Shown one piece after another: positions 1-6,676 of a DNA stretch of 15,367 nucleotides. A program made the translations under genes and the position numbers. Origin of the DNA: an uncultured Eubacteriales bacterium (GTDB taxonomy: Bacteria > Bacillota_I > Bacilli_A > RF39 > UBA660); NCBI GenBank assembly GCA_900321645.1, contig ONWZ01000095.1, forward strand, positions 1-15,367, in the 5' to 3' direction. The notes beneath the pieces are model-generated. The model saw only the letters and a program-made list of their open reading frames with translations, ran no database searches and was not told where the DNA came from. Position 1 is the stretch's first letter. Each line of letters starts with the position of its first letter.

Positions 1-81
1 AAGCATGGTTTTTTTGCTAGAATGAAAAGTAATGTTATAAATAAAAGAAGAGCAAAAAGAAGAAAAAAATTAAGCGCATAG
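1..81 (+). CDS. rpmH: 50S ribosomal protein L34, C-terminal part (5' end outside window)
   Basis: The first 27 codons in frame 1 encode the end of ribosomal protein L34, a small basic protein of the large ribosomal subunit. Visible are the family's HGF.ARM motif (residues 2-8 of the fragment), a dense run of Arg and Lys, and the usual ending LSA before TAG at 79-81. The start lies left of the window. L34 directly followed by rnpA and yidC is the conserved arrangement beside the chromosomal origin in Bacillota. A hairpin terminator begins at the stop codon. Identification is confident despite the truncation because sequence and context agree. Confidence 0.95.
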   Translation, partial: KHGFFARMKSNVINKRRAKRRKKLSA

Positions 82-101
82 CCACAAACCTGTGGTTTTT
101 T
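80..101 (+). terminator. Hairpin terminator or attenuator between rpmH and rnpA
   Basis: CCACA (82-86) pairs with TGTGG (91-95) around the four-base loop AACC, extendable by A80-T97 and a G81-T96 wobble, and is followed by six T residues (96-101). This is a short intrinsic terminator starting at the rpmH stop codon. In this position it would lower readthrough from the abundant rpmH message into rnpA rather than end the locus. Strength is inferred only. Confidence 0.7.
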
Positions 102-115
102 GTTTATATATATTA

Positions 116-121
116 TATAAT
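116..121 (+). promoter_or_regulatory. Possible -10 box for rnpA
   Basis: A perfect TATAAT lies 18 bases upstream of the rnpA ATG at 140. No convincing -35 box or extended TG is present because the preceding bases are the terminator T-tract and an AT repeat. In such AT-rich DNA the match could be chance. It would give rnpA its own start after the terminator. Confidence 0.3.
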
Positions 122-139
122 TAAGAAAAGGTGAAAACT

Positions 140-466
140 ATGAACAAAGAAAAAATTATTAAAAATAGTGAAACTTATTCTGAAATAATTAATAACGGAG
201 TTGTAGTAAAAAATAAATTTATTAGTATTTATTATCAAAAAAATGAAGATGATACAAGATACGGTATAACCATTCCAAAAAAAGTTGGTAAAGCACATAT
301 TAGAAATAAACTTAAAAGACAAGCTAAAAATATTATTACAACAAACGAAATAACTATACCAAAAAATTACAATTATGTTATAATTATAAAAGAAGCCACA
401 TTATCACTAACTTATAATGAGATGGCTTGTCAATTAATGGAACTATTTAAGAAAGTGAGAAATTAA
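140..466 (+). CDS. rnpA: Ribonuclease P protein component
   Basis: This is the 108-residue protein subunit of RNase P, which assists the RNA subunit in removing 5' leaders from precursor tRNAs. The hallmark basic RNR-type motif appears as RNKLKRQAKN, preceded by GITIPKKVGKAHI, matching the family's central RNA-binding helix. The length is normal. An upstream in-frame GTG at 131 is possible, but it falls within the AAAGGTGA ribosome binding site that serves ATG 140 with about six bases of spacing, so ATG 140 is chosen. The stop TAA is immediately followed by the yidC ATG with no gap, indicating co-transcription and probably translational coupling. Confidence 0.93.
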   Translation: MNKEKIIKNSETYSEIINNGVVVKNKFISIYYQKNEDDTRYGITIPKKVGKAHIRNKLKRQAKNIITTNEITIPKNYNYVIIIKEATLSLTYNEMACQLMELFKKVRN

Positions 467-1381
467 ATGAAAAAATATCAAAAAGTATTAGTGTTAATAA
501 TTGGTATCTTTTTACTAACTGGATGCACTAAATTTCTAAAAGATAGTGAAAATAAACCAATTAAAAATGAAGAAACTGGCCAAATGATTACTGAAAATAT
601 AATTTGTCGACCAACCAATGAAACAACTATTGCTATATATCAAGATAACAATATTGATATTAGCAAATTACCAACATGTAAAAAATTTAGCCCTATTGGT
701 AATTATGAAGGACTTTGGACAAGTTTATTTGTTAAACCATTAGCGTGGGTGATCATTAAAATTGGGGTATTACTTAAAAATTATGGTTTAGCGTTAATTG
801 TTACTTGTTTAATAATTAGATTAGTATTATTCCCATTTACAAAAAAAACTGCTATGCAATCAGAATTAATTAAAAAGGCTCAGCCAGAAATGCAAAAACT
901 TGAAAAAAAATATGAGAACAAAAATAGTACTGAAGATCAAAATAAAAAAGCTCAAGAAATGATGGCTATTTATCAAAAATATAAAATTAATCCTGTATCA
1001 GGATGTCTATTAGCCTTTATTCAATTACCATTGTTATTAGCTTTTTATGAAGCAATACAAAGAACACCAGCTATTTTTGAAGATAAATTTTTATTCTTAG
1101 AACTAGGAAAAACACCATGGAATGCAATTAAAGGTGGCGAATATTGGTATATTATCCTTGTAATTTTAATATTCGTAGCCACATTATTCTCATTTAGAAA
1201 GACTTTAAAAGATCAAGCAGCAAATCCAGCTATGAATATGAAGACAACATTATACTTTATGCTAGCCATCATTACATATAGTTCATTTACCATTGCTAGT
1301 GCTGTAGGTATATATTGGGTAACATCAAATATCTTTACAATTGTTCAAAATATAATGGTTGAAAGGAAGAAGGTTATATAA
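467..1381 (+). CDS. yidC: Membrane protein insertase YidC/OxaA, lipoprotein type (SpoIIIJ-like)
   Basis: This 304-residue membrane insertase helps integrate and fold membrane proteins alone or with SecYEG. It starts with a lipoprotein signal peptide with lipobox LTGC, so Cys20 should be lipidated after cleavage. The OxaA/YidC core begins near residue 80 and carries the substrate-contacting arginine in the groove helix (IIRLVLFPF, Arg118), a cytoplasmic coiled-coil hairpin (about 130-170), the NPVSGCLL and QLPLLLAFYEAI helices, and the final GIYW..SN helix followed by a basic tail. Between Cys20 and the core lies an extracytoplasmic stretch of about 55 residues with Cys47 and Cys71, longer than in B. 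subtilis SpoIIIJ. It is packed directly between rnpA and jag, as in most Bacillota. Confidence 0.95.
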   Translation: MKKYQKVLVLIIGIFLLTGCTKFLKDSENKPIKNEETGQMITENIICRPTNETTIAIYQDNNIDISKLPTCKKFSPIGNYEGLWTSLFVKPLAWVIIKIGVLLKNYGLALIVTCLIIRLVLFPFTKKTAMQSELIKKAQPEMQKLEKKYENKNSTEDQNKKAQEMMAIYQKYKINPVSGCLLAFIQLPLLLAFYEAIQRTPAIFEDKFLFLELGKTPWNAIKGGEYWYIILVILIFVATLFSFRKTLKDQAANPAMNMKTTLYFMLAIITYSSFTIASAVGIYWVTSNIFTIVQNIMVERKKVI

Positions 1382-1990
1382 ATGAAAAAATATACATATG
1401 AAGGAAAGACAAAAGAAGAAGCTATCGCTAAAGCTATGGAAGAATTAAAGGTATCTGAAAAGAATCTAATTATCAATGTACTTGAAGAAAAAAATAGTTT
1501 ACTTAAGAAAAGTGTTAAGATTGAAGTTATTAATTATAATGATTTAGTTGATTTTGTTAAAGAAACAATTACTGAAATTACTAAAATGATGGGTATGACT
1601 GTTAATCTTGAAGTAAGAAGAAGAGATGACAATATAACTATTAAAATATTCTCAGATCATAATGCTGTATTAATTGGTAAAAATGGTCGTGCTATTGAAG
1701 CATTACAAACTATTGTTAGACAAATTGTTCATAATGAAACTAATGAATTTGTAGGTATTATTTTAGATGTTGAAAATTACAAAGAAAAAAGAGTTAAAAA
1801 TTTAGAATATCTTGCTAAAAAGGTAGCTCGTGAAGTAAAAGAGACACAAGTTGAAACTAAATTAGATTCAATGAATTCATATGAAAGAAGAATAATTCAT
1901 AGTATTCTTTCTAATAATAAATATGTCTATACAGAGTCTGTTGGTGAAGAACCAAATAGATGTGTTGTTGTAAAACCTAAAGAAGTATAA
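1382..1990 (+). CDS. jag: RNA-binding protein Jag/KhpB (Jag-N, KH and R3H domains)
   Basis: This 202-residue protein has the three-domain Jag layout: an N-terminal Jag-N domain (residues 1-50, starting MKKYTYEGKTKEEAI), a KH domain with the RNA-binding GKNG loop at 99-102, and a C-terminal R3H domain with MNSYERRIIH, where Arg169 and His173 form the RxxxH signature. KhpB partners with KhpA as a global RNA chaperone affecting cell wall synthesis and division in related bacteria. The variable linker between Jag-N and KH is very short, about 25 residues. ATG follows the yidC stop with no intervening base, so translation is likely coupled. A bidirectional hairpin directly downstream ends the rpmH-side operon. 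Confidence 0.93.
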   Translation: MKKYTYEGKTKEEAIAKAMEELKVSEKNLIINVLEEKNSLLKKSVKIEVINYNDLVDFVKETITEITKMMGMTVNLEVRRRDDNITIKIFSDHNAVLIGKNGRAIEALQTIVRQIVHNETNEFVGIILDVENYKEKRVKNLEYLAKKVAREVKETQVETKLDSMNSYERRIIHSILSNNKYVYTESVGEEPNRCVVVKPKEV

Positions 1991-2019
1991 AAAAATAAGT
2001 AATGCTACTTATTTTTTTT
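1991..2019. terminator. Shared bidirectional terminator, jag versus the 2005-2265 gene
   Basis: AAAAATAAGTA (1991-2001) is perfectly complementary to TACTTATTTTT (2006-2016), with the four-base loop ATGC and T-tracts on both strands. It starts one base after the jag stop. On the minus strand the stop codon TAG (2005-2007) of the small membrane protein gene lies within the loop and right arm, so the same 29 bases terminate both convergent genes. Confidence 0.85.
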
Positions 2020-2265
2020 ATTTGCTAAATAGTAACCAAATTTAAATATAATTGATAAGCCAAAAATAACTAGCACCATAATTACAGTCATTTCTAAAGC
2101 AGATATTTTTCCTTCACTAACTCCGTTAAGTATAAAAACTATTGAAGAATTAAATGAAGTTAAACAAAAATAAATGACCACTCCGGCAACTAAAGCTTCC
2201 CCAAAACTAGAAATGATACTTTGCATCTTAAATTTTGTGTCATCATTATTCTTTTTCTTTTTCAT
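2005..2265 (-). CDS. Small two-helix membrane protein of unknown function
   Basis: This 86-residue protein is not assigned to a family. It has a very basic N-terminus (MKKKKNNDD), a first hydrophobic segment around residues 22-48 (ALVAGVVIYFCL...), a short loop with GVSEGKISA, and a second hydrophobic segment around 56-78, ending in the positively charged ANKKNK. This suggests two membrane helices with both ends inside. A full AGGAGG at 2270-2275 sits four bases before the ATG, and an extended -10 (TGTGTTAAAAT) lies just upstream, so it is very likely expressed. It is inserted antiparallel between jag and mnmE, which are often adjacent in Bacillota. Confidence 0.75.
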   Translation of the reverse strand: MKKKKNNDDTKFKMQSIISSFGEALVAGVVIYFCLTSFNSSIVFILNGVSEGKISALEMTVIMVLVIFGLSIIFKFGYYLANKKNK

Positions 2266-2281
2266 ACATCCTCCTAATATA

Positions 2282-2292
2282 ATTTTAACACA
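2282..2292 (-). promoter_or_regulatory. Extended -10 promoter of the small membrane protein gene
   Basis: Read on the minus strand the bases are TGTGTTAAAAT, a TRTG-type extended -10 with -10 hexamer TAAAAT (2282-2287). Transcription would begin near 2275, giving a very short leader carrying the AGGAGG at 2270-2275. No clear -35 is visible. Confidence 0.6.
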
Positions 2293-2324
2293 ATATTAGA
2301 AAATAATATCTTTTTTTTTATTTC

Positions 2325-2335
2325 TGTGCTAAAAT
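2325..2335 (+). promoter_or_regulatory. Extended -10 promoter of the mnmE-mnmG-rsmG operon
   Basis: TGTGCTAAAAT has the TRTG extension and a TAAAAT -10 hexamer (2330-2335), 23 bases before the mnmE ATG. The -35 region is a run of T without a TTGACA match, so the extension probably compensates. The ribosome binding site TTGGAGGTG (2345-2353) follows. Confidence 0.6.
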
Positions 2336-2358
2336 ATTAACGAATTGGAGGTGCTATC

Positions 2359-3702
2359 ATGGAAGATACAATTGCAGCTATTTCAACTGCTTTAGGAGTT
2401 GGAGCTATTTCTATTATCAGAGTAAGTGGTAGCGAAGCAATTAAAATAGTTGATAAAATATTTGATCAAGACATCTTAAATGCCCCTAGTCATACAATAC
2501 ACTATGGACATATTACTTCTAATGATAAAATAATTGATGAAGTTTTAGTAAGTGTTATGTTAGCACCAAAAACTTTTACAACAGAAAATGTTGTTGAAAT
2601 TAATTGTCATGGTGGTATAACTACTACTAATAAAGTACTTGAATTAATTCTAAATAATGGCGCTAGATTAGCAGAACCAGGTGAATTTACCAAGAGAGCT
2701 TTTTTAAATGGGCGTATTGATTTAACTCAAGCTGAAGGTGTTATGAATCTAATCGAAGCAAAAAGTGATAAATCAAGAGAAATGTCAATTAATCAATTGA
2801 CTGGTAGTGTATCTAATGTCATTTCAAAAATTAGAACCGATTTAGTAAATATTATTAGTAATATTGAAGTAAATATCGATTATCCAGAATACGAAGATAT
2901 TGAAGTTTTAACAAATGAAAAAATCTTACCAAACATAAATAAAGTAAAAATTGAATTAACTAAGGCAATAAAGAATGCTGAAAATGGAAAATTATTAAAT
3001 ATGGGTATTAAAATAGGTATTATCGGTAAACCAAATGTCGGTAAAAGTAGTCTATTAAATGCTTTAATCGAAGAAAATAAAGCAATTGTTACTAATATTG
3101 AAGGGACAACTAGAGATATTGTCGAAGGTGATTTTCTTTTAAATGGCATTGCCTGTCATGTAATCGATACTGCTGGTATCAGAGAAACAGAAGATATTGT
3201 AGAAAAATTAGGTGTCGATAAAAGTTTGGCAATTATCGAAGATGCCGATTTAATAATCTTTATGTTAAATAATAATGAAGAATTAACTGAAAATGAAAAA
3301 GAATTATTAAATAAGATTAAAAATAAAAAACACATCGTTGTTATTAATAAGATTGATTTAAATAACAAATTAGTGATCGATGATCAAAATTTAATCAGAA
3401 TAAGTATCAAAGATAATATTGGGCTTGATAAATTAAAGGATAAAATAACTGAGATGTTTAATTTAGGTGAAATTACTACTGATGATATGACTTATTTAAG
3501 TGATGCTAGAAGTATTTCGTTACTAAAAAAAGCATTAAATATAATTGATGATTCAATTAATAATCTTGAAAACGGAACACCTATTGATATTGTCGAAATG
3601 GATTTAAAGACTTGTTGGAATACTTTAGGTGAAATTATCGGAGAAACTTATACTGATGAACTAATTGATGAAATATTTTCAAGATTTTGTTTAGGAAAGT
3701 AA
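2359..3702 (+). CDS. mnmE: tRNA modification GTPase MnmE (TrmE)
   Basis: MnmE is a 447-residue GTPase that works with MnmG to install the (carboxymethyl)aminomethyl group on uridine 34 of tRNAs reading two-codon boxes. The N-terminal tetrahydrofolate-binding domain covers about residues 1-115 (DTIAAIST, AEPGEFTKRAFLNG). A helical domain surrounds an inserted G domain with Walker A GKPNVGKS (223-230), TTRD (250-253), DTAG (270-273) and NKID (330-333). The protein ends in CLGK, retaining the catalytic cysteine of the C-terminal C(I/L/V)GK motif. Length is typical. The GGAGGTG site seven bases before the ATG fixes the start. It leads the operon with mnmG (8-base gap) and rsmG (overlap). Confidence 0.97.
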   Translation: MEDTIAAISTALGVGAISIIRVSGSEAIKIVDKIFDQDILNAPSHTIHYGHITSNDKIIDEVLVSVMLAPKTFTTENVVEINCHGGITTTNKVLELILNNGARLAEPGEFTKRAFLNGRIDLTQAEGVMNLIEAKSDKSREMSINQLTGSVSNVISKIRTDLVNIISNIEVNIDYPEYEDIEVLTNEKILPNINKVKIELTKAIKNAENGKLLNMGIKIGIIGKPNVGKSSLLNALIEENKAIVTNIEGTTRDIVEGDFLLNGIACHVIDTAGIRETEDIVEKLGVDKSLAIIEDADLIIFMLNNNEELTENEKELLNKIKNKKHIVVINKIDLNNKLVIDDQNLIRISIKDNIGLDKLKDKITEMFNLGEITTDDMTYLSDARSISLLKKALNIIDDSINNLENGTPIDIVEMDLKTCWNTLGEIIGETYTDELIDEIFSRFCLGK

Positions 3703-3710
3703 GTGATAAT

Positions 3711-5582
3711 ATGAAGTATGACATAATTGTTGTAGGTGGTGGACATGCTGGATGTGAAGCCGCTTATGCTAGTGCTAATATTGGTAAAAAAACCTTATTA
3801 ATAACCGCTAACAAAAATAACATTGCTACTCTCCCATGTAATCCATCTATCGGTGGTTCCGCTAAAGGAATTATTGTTCGTGAAATCGATGCTTTAGGTG
3901 GAATTCAAGGACGTATTGCTGACAAGACAGCCTTACAAATGAAAATGTTAAATTCATCGAAAGGTCCCGCTGTTAGGTCCTTACGTGCTCAAGTTGATAA
4001 AGTTACTTATCCTAAAGAAATGTTAAATACTCTTGAATCAACTAAAAATTTAACAATTATGGAAACTATGGTTGAAGATTTAATCGTTGATCACAATGAA
4101 GTATTAGGGGTTATCACCGAAAATAATAAAAAAATTTATAGTCAAAAAGTAATTTTAACGACAGGTACTTACTTAAAAGCTGATATTTTAATTGGCTCTG
4201 AAAGAACGAGAAGTGGCCCGCATGGTGAAAAGCCATCGATGCATTTAAGTGATAAATTAAAGGAATATGGGTTTGAAATACTAAGATTAAAAACTGGAAC
4301 TCCTCAAAGAATTGAGAAAAGCTCGATTGATTTTTCTAAAACAAAAGAAGAATCTGGCGATGATATTTGTTATAGCTTCAATACTGAAGAAACTATTCTA
4401 TATGATACTTCAAAGCAAATACCATGTCATTTAATCTATACTACGCCCGAAACTCATAAAATAATCTTAGATAATTTAAATAAATCGGCCATGTATGGTG
4501 GACGTGATGATATTGAGGGTGTGGGACCAAGATATTGTCCGTCAATCGAAGATAAAATAGTTCGTTTTTCTGATAAAGAAAGACATCAATTATTTATTGA
4601 ACCAGAAAGTATTTATTACGATGACATGTATCTTCAAGGATTTTCAACAAGTATGCCTCGAGATGTTCAAGAAAAAATGGTTCACTCATTACCAGGTATG
4701 GAACATGCAATTATTAATAAATATGCTTATGCTATTGAATATGATGCTATTTATCCAACCCAAATTAATCGTAGTTTAGAAACAAAAGTATTAAAAAATC
4801 TATATACCGCTGGTCAAATAAATGGTACAAGTGGTTATGAAGAAGCTGCTGGACAAGGTATTATTGCGGGCATTAATGCGGCTTTATCAATTGATAATAA
4901 AGAACCATTAATTTTAAAAAGAAATGAAGCATATATTGGGGTCTTAATTGATGATTTAGTTACGAAAGGAACCATCGAACCATATCGTATGTTAACATCT
5001 CGTGCTGAATATCGTTTAATTCTAAGACATGATAATGCTGATTTGCGTTTAACAGATTATGGATATCAAGTTGGTACAATTAAAGAAGCCAGATATCAAA
5101 AATTTTTAGCCAAAAAAGCAGCGATTGCTGAACTAACAGATTATTTAAAGAATCATAAATTAACGCCAACTAAAGAGAATAATAAGACACTTGAAGAGTT
5201 AAATAGTGTTCTAATTAAAGATGGTATAAGCTTATATAATTTATTAAAGAGAACCGAAATAACCATTGATAAATTACAAGCCTATAATATTATTCCTAAA
5301 GACTATCCACAAGCTGTCGAAGAACAAGTTGAAATTAATATTAAATATGAAGGATATATTAATAAAATAAATAAAGAAGCCGAAAAAATGTTAAAACAAG
5401 AAGAGAAACAAATTCCTAAGGATTTGGATTATCAAAAAGTACCAAATCTTGCTAGTGAAGCGAGACAAAAATTAATGAAAGTAAATCCAACAACCATTGG
5501 TCAGGCTTTAAGAATAAGTGGTGTTAATCCATCTGATATATCTATTTTAATGATTTATTTAAGGAAGTATTATCATGAATAA
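3711..5582 (+). CDS. mnmG: tRNA uridine 5-carboxymethylaminomethyl modification enzyme MnmG (GidA)
   Basis: This 623-residue FAD enzyme, with MnmE, carries out wobble-uridine modification of tRNA. The N-terminal dinucleotide fold is VVGGGHAGCEAA (GGGHAG at 9-14). The conserved LPCNPSIGGSAKG (Cys43) and GPRYCPSIEDK segments are present, as is the C-terminal helical domain that contacts MnmE. Length is typical. The frame is open to an upstream TTG at 3687 inside mnmE, but ATG 3711 has an AGGAAAGTAAGTGATAAT leader and places the FAD motif at the normal N-terminal position, so it is chosen. The mnmE stop (3700-3702) lies within this leader, implying translational coupling. Confidence 0.97.
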   Translation: MKYDIIVVGGGHAGCEAAYASANIGKKTLLITANKNNIATLPCNPSIGGSAKGIIVREIDALGGIQGRIADKTALQMKMLNSSKGPAVRSLRAQVDKVTYPKEMLNTLESTKNLTIMETMVEDLIVDHNEVLGVITENNKKIYSQKVILTTGTYLKADILIGSERTRSGPHGEKPSMHLSDKLKEYGFEILRLKTGTPQRIEKSSIDFSKTKEESGDDICYSFNTEETILYDTSKQIPCHLIYTTPETHKIILDNLNKSAMYGGRDDIEGVGPRYCPSIEDKIVRFSDKERHQLFIEPESIYYDDMYLQGFSTSMPRDVQEKMVHSLPGMEHAIINKYAYAIEYDAIYPTQINRSLETKVLKNLYTAGQINGTSGYEEAAGQGIIAGINAALSIDNKEPLILKRNEAYIGVLIDDLVTKGTIEPYRMLTSRAEYRLILRHDNADLRLTDYGYQVGTIKEARYQKFLAKKAAIAELTDYLKNHKLTPTKENNKTLEELNSVLIKDGISLYNLLKRTEITIDKLQAYNIIPKDYPQAVEEQVEINIKYEGYINKINKEAEKMLKQEEKQIPKDLDYQKVPNLASEARQKLMKVNPTTIGQALRISGVNPSDISILMIYLRKYYHE

Positions 5583-6276
5583 AGAAGCTTTTATCAAAGA
5601 ATTAACTAAATTAAACATTAATTTAACTAAAGAGCAATTGAATCAATTAGATACTTATTATCACCTATTAGTTGAAGAAAATAAAAAATATAATCTAACG
5701 GCAATTACTGAAGAAAAGGATGTTTATCTAAAACACTTTTATGATTCATTAACAATTGTTAAAGGTATAAAATTAACAAATCAATACCTTTGTGATATTG
5801 GTACCGGTGCAGGTTTTCCAGGAATGGTTTTAAAGATTGCTTTTCCTGAATTAAAGATAGATTTATTAGATGCCACTAATAAAAAATGTGAATTTTTAAA
5901 AATGGTTATTGATAAATTAAATCTAAAAGATATTAATGTCATCAACGCTAGATGCGAAGAATATGCTCTTACTACAAGAGAAAAATATGATCTTGTAACA
6001 TCACGTGCCGTTGCTCCGTTAAAACATTTACTGGAGTATTCCATACCGCTATTAAAAATAAATGGAACCTTTATTTCTTTAAAATCTAATCTTAAAGAAG
6101 AGATGGAAAACATCGATAATTATTATCAAAAATTGTTTTTATCAGATGAAAAGATAATTAAATTCAAATTGCCTTATGAAGAAAGTAATCGTACACTTTA
6201 TATAATTAATAAAAAGAGAACAACACCATCTGTATATCCTAGAACATATAGTCAAATAAAAAAGAAAGCAATATAA
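5575..6276 (+). CDS. rsmG: 16S rRNA (guanine527-N7)-methyltransferase RsmG (GidB)
   Basis: RsmG methylates N7 of G527 in 16S rRNA using S-adenosylmethionine. The 233-residue protein shows the SAM-binding motif CDIGTGAGFPGM (73-84), the acidic residue after the next strand (DLLDA), the YNLTAI segment and the VTSRAVAPL motif. Length is normal. The start codon overlaps the end of mnmG by eight bases (ATG 5575, mnmG stop 5580-5582), with an AAGGAAG ribosome binding site inside mnmG, so the genes are co-transcribed. The order mnmE-mnmG-rsmG-noc matches Bacillus, supporting origin proximity. A hairpin terminator follows immediately. Confidence 0.96.
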   Translation: MNKEAFIKELTKLNINLTKEQLNQLDTYYHLLVEENKKYNLTAITEEKDVYLKHFYDSLTIVKGIKLTNQYLCDIGTGAGFPGMVLKIAFPELKIDLLDATNKKCEFLKMVIDKLNLKDINVINARCEEYALTTREKYDLVTSRAVAPLKHLLEYSIPLLKINGTFISLKSNLKEEMENIDNYYQKLFLSDEKIIKFKLPYEESNRTLYIINKKRTTPSVYPRTYSQIKKKAI

Positions 6277-6301
6277 AAATGAGACATCGTCTCATTTTTT
6301 T
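6275..6301. terminator. Shared bidirectional terminator, rsmG versus the 6292-6567 gene
   Basis: AAAAATGAGAC (6275-6285) is perfectly complementary to GTCTCATTTTT (6289-6299), with a three-base loop ATC and a T-tract to 6301. The left arm begins inside the rsmG stop codon (6274-6276). The minus-strand stop TGA (6292-6294) lies inside the right arm, so both coding regions end within the hairpin. Confidence 0.88.
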
Positions 6302-6567
6302 GTATCATGATAATAAATTAATTCGGCAATCTGATTACTTATTAAGTCTAATTCTTCATCATATTCATTGTTTAAGTATTCTTCAAGATCAAATAATAAA
6401 TCTTGCATACTACCATACTTTCTAAAATCTAAGCCATTATTCCTTAAAACATCAACTTGATAATCACTAAGTAAAATACCATTATCATAATGATTTAACA
6501 GTAATTTTTTTTGATTAGCAAATCTCATTGCTTCTTCAATATTAATATTCTTATCTTTTATTCTCAT
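6292..6567 (-). CDS. Small acidic protein of unknown function
   Basis: This 91-residue protein matches no family I can name. It looks soluble and mostly helical: a basic N-terminal third (MRIKDKNINIEEAMRFANQ), a central GILLSDYQVDVLRNNGLDF segment and an acidic C-terminal half with LNNEYDEELDLISNQI. The frame extends upstream for 19 more codons, but those would encode a hydrophobic leader overlapping the promoter. The ATG at 6565-6567 has GGGGATT (6571-6577) upstream and a TGTGTTATACT extended -10 just before it, so this start is preferred. It is transcribed divergently from noc and converges on rsmG. Order and composition look like a real gene, but function is unknown. Confidence 0.7.
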   Translation of the reverse strand: MRIKDKNINIEEAMRFANQKKLLLNHYDNGILLSDYQVDVLRNNGLDFRKYGSMQDLLFDLEEYLNNEYDEELDLISNQIAELIYYHDTKK

Positions 6568-6582
6568 ACTAATCCCCAAACA

Positions 6583-6593
6583 AGTATAACACA
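6583..6593 (-). promoter_or_regulatory. Extended -10 promoter of the 6292-6567 gene
   Basis: Minus-strand bases read TGTGTTATACT, with -10 hexamer TATACT (6583-6588) and TRTG extension. It lies 16 bases upstream of the chosen ATG, which makes the longer reading from 6624 unlikely since that start would lie upstream of the promoter. Confidence 0.6.
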
Positions 6594-6609
6594 AATAAAT
6601 AAAAAAATG

Positions 6610-6638
6610 TTGAAAAAATAGCAAATGTATTGTATTAT
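6610..6638 (+). promoter_or_regulatory. Promoter of the noc/parB gene
   Basis: A -35 box TTGAAA (6610-6615) and a -10 box TATTAT (6633-6638) are separated by exactly 17 bases. This is the best two-box promoter in the window and differs from the extended -10 type used by most neighbours. Transcription would start near 6645, upstream of the AGAGGTGG ribosome binding site (6665-6672). Confidence 0.65.
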
Positions 6639-6676
6639 ATTAATATAGGGTAGAAAAGAAATAAAGAGGTGGTATT

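Noticed and set aside
113..322. Minus-strand 69-codon frame opposite rnpA
   Set aside because: The Phe/Ile-rich translation is the expected antisense of an A-rich gene, and no ribosome binding site is present.
4597..4779. 60-codon open frame inside mnmG
   Set aside because: It is out of frame within a conserved enzyme gene, with Met-rich, unconserved content, so it is treated as chance.
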